Source: an uncultured Pseudoteredinibacter sp. (lineage in GTDB: Bacteria; Pseudomonadota; Gammaproteobacteria; Pseudomonadales; Cellvibrionaceae). Taken from it: a stretch of 64,000 nucleotides of DNA. Positions 36,642 through 44,356 of this stretch are shown one piece after another. Both the position numbers and the translations under genes were made by a program. Positions within the stretch are counted from its first letter, which is position 1. Every line of letters begins with the position of its first letter. The DNA lies in NCBI RefSeq assembly GCF_947502065.1, contig NZ_CANMYE010000002.1:620001-684000 (forward strand), in the 5' to 3' direction. The notes under the pieces were generated by a model that was not told where the DNA came from, did no database searches, and saw nothing but the letters and a program-made list of their open reading frames with translations.

Positions 36642-36980
36642 TTAATTAGACAAGCGCTTTATTTTCGCTTCGGTGACGTCGATATAGTGGTCGATATTCT
36701 TTTTTTGTTCTTTTAATTTCTCTAGATGTATTCTCAATGCCACTAAGGCGTCTTCATTACGCCCTTCCATGGAGGCGGTTACGTAACCTTTGATATCTCG
36801 CAGTGACATGCCAGAATTCTTCATGCAGGCCACCCAGTTAATCAGCTCTACGTCGGTATCTGAATAATTACGATGGCCGCTGCTGTCCTTTTTTGGCAGT
36901 TCCAATACGCCTTGTTTTTCATAGTAGCGAATGGTGTGCGCGCTAATGCCGGTAAATTCACTGACTTCTTTGATTTTCAT
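36642..36980 (-). CDS. MerR family transcriptional regulator
   Basis: A 112-residue regulator. The winged-helix part MKIKEVSEFTGISAHTIRYYEKQGVL occupies residues 1-26, followed by the wing RNYSDTDVELINWV and a C-terminal coiled coil (LRIHLEKLKEQKKNIDHYIDVTEAKI) for dimer formation. There is no CxxC or C-terminal cysteine pair, so it is not a metal sensor of the CueR/ZntR kind; organic or redox signals are more likely. The ATG is chosen over a TTG 16 codons upstream. It is transcribed in the same direction as the phzF-like gene, with the operator between them. Confidence 0.88.
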   Translation of the reverse strand: MKIKEVSEFTGISAHTIRYYEKQGVLELPKKDSSGHRNYSDTDVELINWVACMKNSGMSLRDIKGYVTASMEGRNEDALVALRIHLEKLKEQKKNIDHYIDVTEAKIKRLSN

Positions 36981-37075
36981 TGATTTACTCGCCGAGCTGT
37001 GGTGTTGATATATTTCCAAGTTTAACAATAACTAGCCAAGACGTTTGAAACAAGCAGCAATGAGGCCTGACCGTT

Positions 37076-37185
37076 TTTAGTCCCTACAAGAGCTGCCCTA
37101 GAACGCGCTTAAACCATCCGCGGGCGCTCGGGTCGCGGTGTCCATACCGCTTTACGGTTCTAGATCAGCTCTTGTAGGAACTAAA
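37076..37185. repeat. Large hairpin element A (conserved core, private arms)
   Basis: Two 29-base arms (37076-37104 and 37157-37185) pair at 26 of 29 positions. They enclose a 52-base loop that begins GCGCTTAAACCATCCG and ends next to ACGGTTC. The 60-base core including the inner arm ends is matched by element C at 51911-51970 (first 20 bases identical, same length), while the outer arm sequences are unrelated. The outermost flanks (CTGACCG on the left, CTAAAATCTAC on the right) are again shared with element C. It lies between merR and phoD. Confidence 0.8.
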
Positions 37186-37217
37186 ATCTACTTAGGCTAT
37201 GTAAACCCACCCAGGTA

Positions 37218-37389
37218 GGTAAAGAGTCCATATACCCATGCAAAACCTTCAAAAGTAAGGACGCTTTTGGAGAGCCCCCAGGACTAATTCCCTTGGAGGG
37301 AATTTGGGCTTGGTGCCAACTGAAAACCCCGGATGGTTTTCATCCATGGGTTCACGGCGCGTTTTGCATGGGTATATGGACTCTTTACC
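37218..37389. repeat. Large hairpin element B
   Basis: Two perfect 29-base arms (37218-37246 and 37361-37389) enclose 114 bases with smaller internal hairpins: AATTCCC/GGGAATT and GAAAACC/GGTTTTC. The loop contains GGATGG and CATCCATGGG motifs. It begins 33 bases after element A, so the two form a tandem pair, as elements C and D do at 52 kb. No open frame of note crosses it. Confidence 0.8.
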
Positions 37390-37489
37390 GGTTCGAAGGG
37401 AACACACAACAAAGAACAATCCCCAACATATTACTGTAAGATACAGTTATTAAGATGATTACAGAGCCTGAAGATACAAGAGCCTCAAC

Positions 37490-39028
37490 ATGATAAAAAG
37501 ACGACAGTTTCTGCAGCTTGGAAGTATTGGAATCGCCAGCGTACCGGCCAGCGCCAGCATTAGCGCTCTATCACAGCGCCCGGAAATACAAACCGGCATA
37601 AGCAGTGGTGATGTTAGTCACAATGGTGCCGTTATATGGGGGCGTACCGAAAAGCCATCATTAATGTGGGTTGAGCTTAGCAAAGATCCGAGTTTCAAAC
37701 AGAGCCTACGATTCGCCGGCACCGCCGCAATAAAGGAAACTGACTTTAACGCCAAAACTTACCTGCGAGGTTTAAGCCCAGCGCAACAATATTTTTATCG
37801 CGTGCAATTTGAAAGCCTCGACAAACCAGGCCTATTTGGTGATATACAACAAGGGCAATTTAAAACAGCCCATAAAGATACCGGCCGCATTCGCTTTTGT
37901 TGGTCAGGAGATACTGCCGGGCAAGGTTACGGCATTGATAGTAACCGAGGCGGCATGCATAGCTATGCTGAAATGTTAAAACGCGAGCCCGATTTTTTAG
38001 TGCATTGTGGTGACTTAATTTATGCCGACGGACCTATCCCCAGTGAGATAAGTTTAAAAGATGGCAGCACTTGGAAGAATGTAGAAACCCAAGGTAAAAG
38101 CAAAGTTGCCGAAAGCACCCAAGAGTTTCGGGAAAACTATTACTACAACTTTCTTGATCCCAAATTTCGCCAGTTTCACCAGCAAGTGGCTAGCTACCAA
38201 CAGTGGGATGACCATGAAGTTGTTAACAACTGGTACCCAGGCGAACAACTACTCGATGATAAACGTTACACCGTAAAAAGCGCCTCACTACTGGCTGAGC
38301 GCGCACGTCATGCACTACTAGAATGTAACCCCATCAGCCTAAACGCCAAAGATCCAAGACAAATTTATCGCAAGGTCAGTCATGGCCCTATGTTGGATAT
38401 CTTCTTCTTGGATATGCGCAGTTATCGCGGCCCCAATAGCTTAAACCGACAAGAAAAAGCCTCAGCAGAGACCGCCTTCTTAGGGGAAGAGCAGCTACAG
38501 TGGCTAGAGCAATCGCTGGCTGAGTCAAAAGCCAGCTGGAAAATTATTGCTAGCGACATGCCACTTGGGCTGAGAGTTACAGAATGGCAAAGTGAAGTGG
38601 CCGAAAATGCGGCCAATGGCGATGGCCCAGCGCTAGGTCGCGAATTAGAGGTAGCGCACCTGCTGGAGTTTATTGCCAAGCAAGATATTCACAATGTGCA
38701 CTTTATTACCGCCGATGTGCATTATTGTGCCTCCCACTATTACAACCCCAACAAAGCTCAGTTCAAAAACTTTAAACCCTTCTGGGAATTTGTCAGCGGC
38801 CCCCTTCATGCGGGTAGCTTTGGCCCCGGCGAGCTCGATAACACCTTCGGCCCAGAATTGATATTTAAAGGCATACCCGACGATATGCCGCCCAATTCAC
38901 CACCATCAGATAACTACCAGTTCTTTGGTGAGATTGAGATAGATGGCTTTGAGAACACCATGACGGTGAAGCACTTTAATCGCCTTGGCAAAGAGCTTTG
39001 GCGCAAGACTTTAAAATCTGAAGCATAA
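37490..39028 (+). CDS. Tat-exported PhoD-like alkaline phosphatase
   Basis: A 512-residue metallophosphatase of the PhoD family, which cleaves phosphate mono- or diesters outside the inner membrane. The N-terminus MIKRRQFLQLGSIGIA is a twin-arginine signal, in keeping with export of a folded metal enzyme. Visible active-site motifs: FCWSGDTAGQ near 140, HCGDLIYADGP near 172, WDDHEVVNNWYPG near 243, ASDMPLG near 362 and FITADVHYCASHYY near 402. About 100 bp separate it from hairpin element B. I could not find a convincing Pho box upstream, unlike the DUF47-Pit operon. Confidence 0.87.
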   Translation: MIKRRQFLQLGSIGIASVPASASISALSQRPEIQTGISSGDVSHNGAVIWGRTEKPSLMWVELSKDPSFKQSLRFAGTAAIKETDFNAKTYLRGLSPAQQYFYRVQFESLDKPGLFGDIQQGQFKTAHKDTGRIRFCWSGDTAGQGYGIDSNRGGMHSYAEMLKREPDFLVHCGDLIYADGPIPSEISLKDGSTWKNVETQGKSKVAESTQEFRENYYYNFLDPKFRQFHQQVASYQQWDDHEVVNNWYPGEQLLDDKRYTVKSASLLAERARHALLECNPISLNAKDPRQIYRKVSHGPMLDIFFLDMRSYRGPNSLNRQEKASAETAFLGEEQLQWLEQSLAESKASWKIIASDMPLGLRVTEWQSEVAENAANGDGPALGRELEVAHLLEFIAKQDIHNVHFITADVHYCASHYYNPNKAQFKNFKPFWEFVSGPLHAGSFGPGELDNTFGPELIFKGIPDDMPPNSPPSDNYQFFGEIEIDGFENTMTVKHFNRLGKELWRKTLKSEA

Positions 39029-39172
39029 TATTCGGCAAAAACACCTCAAGCAGAATATTCCCCCAGACAAGCCGAAGCCTATAGCAATAACTACGGCTTC
39101 GGTTAGCGGCTGGACGCCACATTATCCCTGCCGCCATAATAAGCCCGACTTTCTAACAGCAATAAGAAGACT

Positions 39173-42100
39173 ATGATGAAACTCCGCTTATTGGCTGCCG
39201 GCATTAGCGCAGCCCTGATGTGCAGCAGCTTAACCCTACCGCTGGCCCACGCGGCCGACAAAGCCAAAGACGACGAGAAAGCCAAGTGGGACGTTAACGC
39301 CCCCCAAGGTGAGTTTATCGATGCCAATATCGACGTGCGTGAAGGCACCTGGATGAACATCGATGTCAGCCCCGATGGCAAAACCATTGCCTTCGACTTG
39401 CTGGGTGATATCTATACCCTACCGATTGGCGGTGGCGAAGCGACCGCACTAATGACCGACATCGCTTGGCAGATGCAGCCAAAATTCAGCCCAGATGGCA
39501 AACACATTGCCTTCACCTCTGACCAAGGCGGTGGCGACAATATCTGGATTATGAACAGCGATGGCAGCGGACAAACAGCCGTTACCGATGAAACCTTCCG
39601 CTTGCTTAATAGCCCAGCGTGGAGCCCAGATGGCGACTACTTAGTGGCACGCAAACACTTTACGGGTACACGTTCATTGGGCGCCGGCGAAGTTTGGATG
39701 TATCACAAAGCTGGCGGCAAAGGCTTGATGCTTACCAAGCGCCCAAATCAGCAAAAAGATCTAGGTGAGCCTGCCTTCTCACCGGATGGCCGTTACGTCT
39801 ATTTTTCACAAGACGCCACCCCTGGAAAAACCTTCCACTACAGTAAAGATTCTGAAAAAGGCATTTATAAAATAAAGCGCTATGATCGCGAAACCGGCGA
39901 GATCAAAGTGATTCTGTCTGGCCGTGGTGGCGCTATTCGCCCAACACCTTCCAGAGATGGCCGCTACCTTGCTTATATTGCTCGCGAAGATTTTCAAACC
40001 ACTTTATTTTTACTGGATTTGAAAACCGGCGAGAAGCGCAAGCTTTATGACAAGCTTGAGCGCGATATGCAAGAAACCTGGGCTATTCACGGTGTATACC
40101 CAAGCATGGCTTGGACACCGGACAATAAAAACCTCGTGTTTTGGGCCAAGGGAAAACTGCATAAGCTCAATATCGACAGCCTAAAGGCCGAGAATATTCC
40201 ATTCCATGTTAAGGCGAGCAAAAAGCTGCAAACCACCGTGCGCTTTGATCAGAACATTGATCAAGACAACTTCGATGTGAACATGCTCCGCAATGTGCAG
40301 GTTTCACCGAATGGTAAGCAGGTAATTTTTGAAGCTCTGGGGCATATATACAGCCGCAACTTACCCAATGGCAAGCCAAGCCGTTTAACCAAGCAAAGTG
40401 ATCACTTTGAATTACAGCCAAGCTTTTCTCGCGATGGCAAAAAGATTGTATTCAGCACCTGGGATGACCAAGAGCAAGGTAGTATTCGTGTAATGTCAGC
40501 GCGTGGCGGTAAAGCTAAAGTTATTAGCAGCGAGCCTGGCAAGTATGTCGAGGCGGCCTTCTCACCTGATGGGAAACATATCATCTACCGCAAAGCCAAA
40601 GGTGGATACATTACTGACCCTAAATGGGGACTAAACCCAGGCATTTATCGCGTAAGCAGCAAAGGCGGCAAAGCTGAATTAATTACTGAAAAAGGCGTAT
40701 TACCCCAGTACGGTTCGGCCAATGATCGCATTTATGTCATGCGCCATGGCGAGAAGCCATCCTTCGTTCGCGTAAATATCAAAGACAAAAAAGAGCAATC
40801 TTTATACGAAGGTAAATACGCTACCGAATTTAAAGTTTCACCTGATGGTAAGTACTTAGCATTCGCTGAGCGCTTTAAAGTCTTTGTAACGCCATTTGTA
40901 GAAAGTGGCCACTTAATTACCATTGGCCCGAAAGCGAAAAACCTACCGGTAAGAAAGCTTTCCGTACGCGCTGGCGAAAACATCAGCTGGAACGCCAAAA
41001 GCGATGAGTTATATTGGAGCCTAGGTGCCGACCTTTACCAAGCCGAGCTACAAGGCTTGTTTGATGTAGGCTCCTCCGATACCAAAAACAAAGAAGCCTT
41101 AAACAAGGAACCTGTCATTACCGCCATTGGCTTTAATCAAAAGGTCGATGTTCCTAGCGGCAGCATTGCCTTTGTTGGCGGCCAGGTACTGACCATGGAA
41201 GATGGCGATAAAGTTATCGACAATGGTGTGGTACTTGTTGATGGCAACCACATTGTTGCGGTTGGCAAAGCCGGTGAAGTGGAAATTCCAAAAGGCGCGA
41301 AGACCATCGATATTTCTGGCAAAACCATTATGCCAGGCTTAATTGATGCACACGCTCACGGCCCGCAAGGCAGCAATGAAATTATTCCCCAGCAAAACTG
41401 GAAGAACTACGCCGGCCTAGCATTGGGTGTAACCACGATTCACGACCCATCTAATGACACTACCGAGTTTTTCAGCGCTAGCGAATTGCAAAAAGCCGGT
41501 AAAATTGTAGGCCCTCGCCTATATTCTACAGGTACTATTTTGTACGGCGCCTCAGGCCCGGGTTATACCTCCCATGTGGATAGCTTGGATGATGCTAAGT
41601 TCCATTTATTGCGCCTAAAGAAAGCAGGTGCCTTCTCAGTGAAGAGCTATAACCAGCCACGCCGTAATCAACGCCAGCAAGTTATCCAAGCAGCTCGCGA
41701 GTTGGAAATGATGGTCGTGCCTGAAGGCGGTTCTTTGCTGCAACACAACCTAAGCATGGTAGCCGACGGGCACACAACCTTAGAGCACTCCATCCCAACA
41801 GAAAAAGTTTATGATGATATTAAACAATTCTGGACTGCAGGCGAGATGGCCTACACGCCGACCTTGGTGGTTGCCTACGGTGGTATTTGGGGCGAAAACT
41901 ACTGGTACGATAAAACCGAAGTGTGGAAACACCCACGCCTAAGCAAATATGTACCGGCTGATGTTTTAGCGAAGCGCGCCATGCGCCGCCCTACTGCTCC
42001 GCATCATCACTACAACCATATTAGTGTTGCCAAAACCGCTAAAGAGCTAAGCGATATCGGTATTCTTACCAATATCGGCGCGCACGGTCAGCGTGAAGGT

Positions 42101-42397
42101 TTGGCTGCTCACTGGGAGTTATGGATGTATGCCCAAGGTGGCATGGAGCCTATGCAAGCCTTACGCACAGCGACCACCAACCCAGCCAAGTCTCTCGGTT
42201 TAGACAAGCACATTGGCTCAATCAAAAAAGGCAAGCTTGCCGATTTGATAGTGATCGATGGCAATCCATTGGAAGACATTCGCCAAACTGATCGTGTTGA
42301 TTTGGTGATGGTTAATGGTCGTCTATTTAACGCAGAGACCATGGATGAAGTCGGTAATCGTGATAAAAAGCGTGAAGCTTTTTACTTTGAGAAATAA
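39173..42397 (+). CDS. Exported TolB-propeller/amidohydrolase fusion (1074 aa)
   Basis: A secreted two-part protein. Signal peptide about residues 1-28 (ending LAHAAD). Residues about 45-640 form a TolB-like WD40/PD40 propeller with many copies of SPDGKxIxF-type units (SPDGKTIAF, SPDGKHIAF, SPDGRYVYF, SPDGKYLAF). Residues about 665-1065 form an amidohydrolase: ITVMPGLIDAHAHG-like metal site (IMPGLIDAHAHGP near 722), TTLEHSIP, NIGAHGQ, and ADLIVIDGNPLEDIRQTD near the end. Such fusions are annotated as amidohydrolases or prolidase-like enzymes; the natural substrate is unknown. AAGAAG upstream serves as ribosome site. A strong hairpin terminator follows. Confidence 0.88.
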   Translation: MMKLRLLAAGISAALMCSSLTLPLAHAADKAKDDEKAKWDVNAPQGEFIDANIDVREGTWMNIDVSPDGKTIAFDLLGDIYTLPIGGGEATALMTDIAWQMQPKFSPDGKHIAFTSDQGGGDNIWIMNSDGSGQTAVTDETFRLLNSPAWSPDGDYLVARKHFTGTRSLGAGEVWMYHKAGGKGLMLTKRPNQQKDLGEPAFSPDGRYVYFSQDATPGKTFHYSKDSEKGIYKIKRYDRETGEIKVILSGRGGAIRPTPSRDGRYLAYIAREDFQTTLFLLDLKTGEKRKLYDKLERDMQETWAIHGVYPSMAWTPDNKNLVFWAKGKLHKLNIDSLKAENIPFHVKASKKLQTTVRFDQNIDQDNFDVNMLRNVQVSPNGKQVIFEALGHIYSRNLPNGKPSRLTKQSDHFELQPSFSRDGKKIVFSTWDDQEQGSIRVMSARGGKAKVISSEPGKYVEAAFSPDGKHIIYRKAKGGYITDPKWGLNPGIYRVSSKGGKAELITEKGVLPQYGSANDRIYVMRHGEKPSFVRVNIKDKKEQSLYEGKYATEFKVSPDGKYLAFAERFKVFVTPFVESGHLITIGPKAKNLPVRKLSVRAGENISWNAKSDELYWSLGADLYQAELQGLFDVGSSDTKNKEALNKEPVITAIGFNQKVDVPSGSIAFVGGQVLTMEDGDKVIDNGVVLVDGNHIVAVGKAGEVEIPKGAKTIDISGKTIMPGLIDAHAHGPQGSNEIIPQQNWKNYAGLALGVTTIHDPSNDTTEFFSASELQKAGKIVGPRLYSTGTILYGASGPGYTSHVDSLDDAKFHLLRLKKAGAFSVKSYNQPRRNQRQQVIQAARELEMMVVPEGGSLLQHNLSMVADGHTTLEHSIPTEKVYDDIKQFWTAGEMAYTPTLVVAYGGIWGENYWYDKTEVWKHPRLSKYVPADVLAKRAMRRPTAPHHHYNHISVAKTAKELSDIGILTNIGAHGQREGLAAHWELWMYAQGGMEPMQALRTATTNPAKSLGLDKHIGSIKKGKLADLIVIDGNPLEDIRQTDRVDLVMVNGRLFNAETMDEVGNRDKKREAFYFEK

Positions 42398-42419
42398 GTG
42401 ATTCAATAAGCCTGATCAG

Positions 42420-42453
42420 CCGCCGCGGCCCGTTATTGTTGTCGCGGCGGTTT
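42420..42453 (+). terminator. Terminator after the propeller-amidohydrolase gene
   Basis: CCGCCGCG pairs with CGCGGCGG around a 15-nt loop, followed by TTT, 23 bases past the stop codon. Confidence 0.7.
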
Positions 42454-42493
42454 GATTAAAATAAGCAATCAGCTCTAGCACAGAGTTAATACA

Positions 42494-43570
42494 CTAGCCC
42501 AAGCTCACCCCGCCAAGGCCACGCACTGCTCTTTTACAGTGCTTGAGCGCTAACTGCCAAACCTCGGCTTCCCATGCTGGATGATCAATCGCAAACGCTG
42601 CCCTTAAACGCCTACTGATTTCGCTTCGCAACTCTGCATCACAGTGCGGATTAAAGCCGAGCCAATTATCATCAATTAATGCGCGCGCAACTTTTTCGAA
42701 TGGTTGGGTACCAAACTCTAGAGCTACTGAAACATTTGAAATTCCTTGCTCATCCAAGTACTGGCCCAAGTTACCCTGAATTGCTTCTGCATTACTCTGC
42801 GCCGAGCCCGGCACAAAGACATCACCAAACCATGCTTGCGCCAACGCTACTACAGCTTCACCAGGGCGCCCCGCATAAATCACTTCACACTCACCGGCTT
42901 CACCCAGCCCCGTATGTATATCTAAATGAACTACGAATTTGTAACGGGCCGAAAGAGATTTAACAATATGATGCCAATTCTCACGGGACCAGCTTTCAGC
43001 GGCACCACCGTAGAAGGTACAGTCGGCTCGATCGTATTGCCCTCCCATCATAGCCGCCTGAAAACTGGTCTCGCCATGCTCCGCTATATAATGTTCTACA
43101 TTGCTATGGACAGCTTCTAGATCACTGCCTTGCCAGTTTTCAGGAAAGACTTCTTTGGCCATAGTAAGAAATGCTTCATTAACGGCAGGAGTTAATGAGA
43201 AGTCAGCAAAGTTTCGATTCAGATCAATATTATCTTCATTCACTCGGCGACCGTAGGAAAAACCATAAGGATTTAATCCATGCACAAATACTACAGAGGT
43301 ATTTTCTGGGCAACTATCGAGAAAATCTGAACGCAATAGCGCACACTGAATAGCCGAGCCACAATAGCCTTCGATACCATGTACCGCGGAAGAAACTAGC
43401 AAACAACGATTCGCACTAAAGCGCCCAAAAAAAGCGACATCAATCGCAAGCTCTTCGCCATTAACACCCAAGCTATCGGGCATAGCATAACTTTCTACAT
43501 ACAGCTCTTTTTCTTGGCAAAGCGATAGAAATTCTTCGCGGGCAGCCTGGTAACTCTGGGCTAGTTTCAT
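42494..43570 (-). CDS. DUF2817/M14-like zinc peptidase
   Basis: A 358-residue cytoplasmic protein (no signal peptide) of the DUF2817 group, distantly related to M14 carboxypeptidases. Zinc-site candidates: SAVHGIEGYCGS near 67 (H..E), the arginine-rich DLNRNF near 125 and HLDIHTGLGEAG near 215 (second histidine), with EFGTQPF near 295 supplying the general base. Start ATG 43570 has AAGG upstream; a longer frame would overlap the MarR gene. It follows marR by about 17 bp and is probably co-transcribed with it. Substrate unknown. Confidence 0.83.
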   Translation of the reverse strand: MKLAQSYQAAREEFLSLCQEKELYVESYAMPDSLGVNGEELAIDVAFFGRFSANRCLLVSSAVHGIEGYCGSAIQCALLRSDFLDSCPENTSVVFVHGLNPYGFSYGRRVNEDNIDLNRNFADFSLTPAVNEAFLTMAKEVFPENWQGSDLEAVHSNVEHYIAEHGETSFQAAMMGGQYDRADCTFYGGAAESWSRENWHHIVKSLSARYKFVVHLDIHTGLGEAGECEVIYAGRPGEAVVALAQAWFGDVFVPGSAQSNAEAIQGNLGQYLDEQGISNVSVALEFGTQPFEKVARALIDDNWLGFNPHCDAELRSEISRRLRAAFAIDHPAWEAEVWQLALKHCKRAVRGLGGVSLG

Positions 43571-43587
43571 ATCTAAAACCTTTCTAC

Positions 43588-44067
43588 TTAGTCCTTGATT
43601 TTGTATGTGTGGCAAAGATCGTTTAATTTTGACAGCGTCTTCATTAAGGTATCCTTTTCCTCAGAGCTAATAGCCGTGTCTAAGTGACGTTCAAAATCCT
43701 TCATGCGAGCAACTAAGGCTAATGCTGCTTTTTCGCCCTTTTCTGTAATCGCCAGATTTTTACGCCTACGATCCTCGCTATCTTGCTCTACTGCCAATAA
43801 GCCTTTTTTCACTAGAGAGCTAACATTGCGAGTCACCAGGGCTTTATCGATATAGAGATGCTCGATAAGATCGGAAGGCGATGAGGCTTTACCAGAATAT
43901 ATAAACGTTAATACTCTCGACTCTCCTTGAGAGAGCGGCTCTACCGCTGCCACATCCTTCGCCTGGTTTGGCTTGCCCACCCGATACATAAGCATTTCGG
44001 TTAGAACTATTTGAAAAGGAATGTACTTATCGATATCAAAATCCTGCTGTTGATCTTCAGTTGTCAT
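43588..44067 (-). CDS. MarR family transcriptional regulator
   Basis: A 159-residue winged-helix regulator: EPLSQGESRVLTFIYSGKASSPSDLIEHLYIDKALVTRNVSSL (about 43-85) forms the helix-turn-helix and DRRRKNLAITEKGEKAA the wing (D-x-R-x3-L-x-L-T-like). Helices at both ends would form the dimer. It is divergent from a TonB-dependent receptor gene, with two palindromic sites in between, and is followed by the DUF2817 gene, so it likely controls both directions. Confidence 0.9.
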   Translation of the reverse strand: MTTEDQQQDFDIDKYIPFQIVLTEMLMYRVGKPNQAKDVAAVEPLSQGESRVLTFIYSGKASSPSDLIEHLYIDKALVTRNVSSLVKKGLLAVEQDSEDRRRKNLAITEKGEKAALALVARMKDFERHLDTAISSEEKDTLMKTLSKLNDLCHTYKIKD

Positions 44068-44210
44068 ATTCAGTCGCTCATATCATTTTGTTTTTATAGT
44101 TTTACCACTTATAGCGTTTACGCCTCAAAACAAGCTTTCTATTATAAAGAAGCCCGAGGCCTCGCTATTTAAGTGCTTTTGCTGAAAATCTCTGCTTTCT
44201 CAAAATTATT

Positions 44211-44247
44211 GTTTACACAGTAAACTATATTGGTTTACATTGTAAAG
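44211..44247. promoter_or_regulatory. Twin MarR-type operators
   Basis: Two inverted repeats of the form GTTTAC-N3-GTAAAC: GTTTACACAGTAAAC at 44211-44225 (perfect arms) and GTTTACATTGTAAAG at 44233-44247 (one mismatch). Their starts are 22 bases apart, two DNA turns, so dimers would lie on the same face. They sit in the divergent gap between marR and the TonB receptor gene. The rest of 44068-44356 shows nothing else. Confidence 0.6.
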
Positions 44248-44356
44248 CATAATAATTATCCAAGGCAGCATTTATCGCGAAATGCCCCCTGGAATACTTA
44301 GCCGCCAGATCGGTTCAACATGAAACGCTGGCAAGACAATATCGGAGGATATTCCT

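Noticed and set aside
37076..37389. Hairpins A and B as integron attC or insertion sequence ends
   Set aside because: They lack TAACAAG/GCGTTA ends and there is no transposase frame between the arms; the enclosed DNA is at most 114 bases.
37434..37451. CTGTAAGATACAG upstream of phoD as a Pho box or LexA site
   Set aside because: The two halves are spaced 10, not 11, and match the Pho half-site poorly; for LexA the gap between CTGT and ACAG is 5, not 8.
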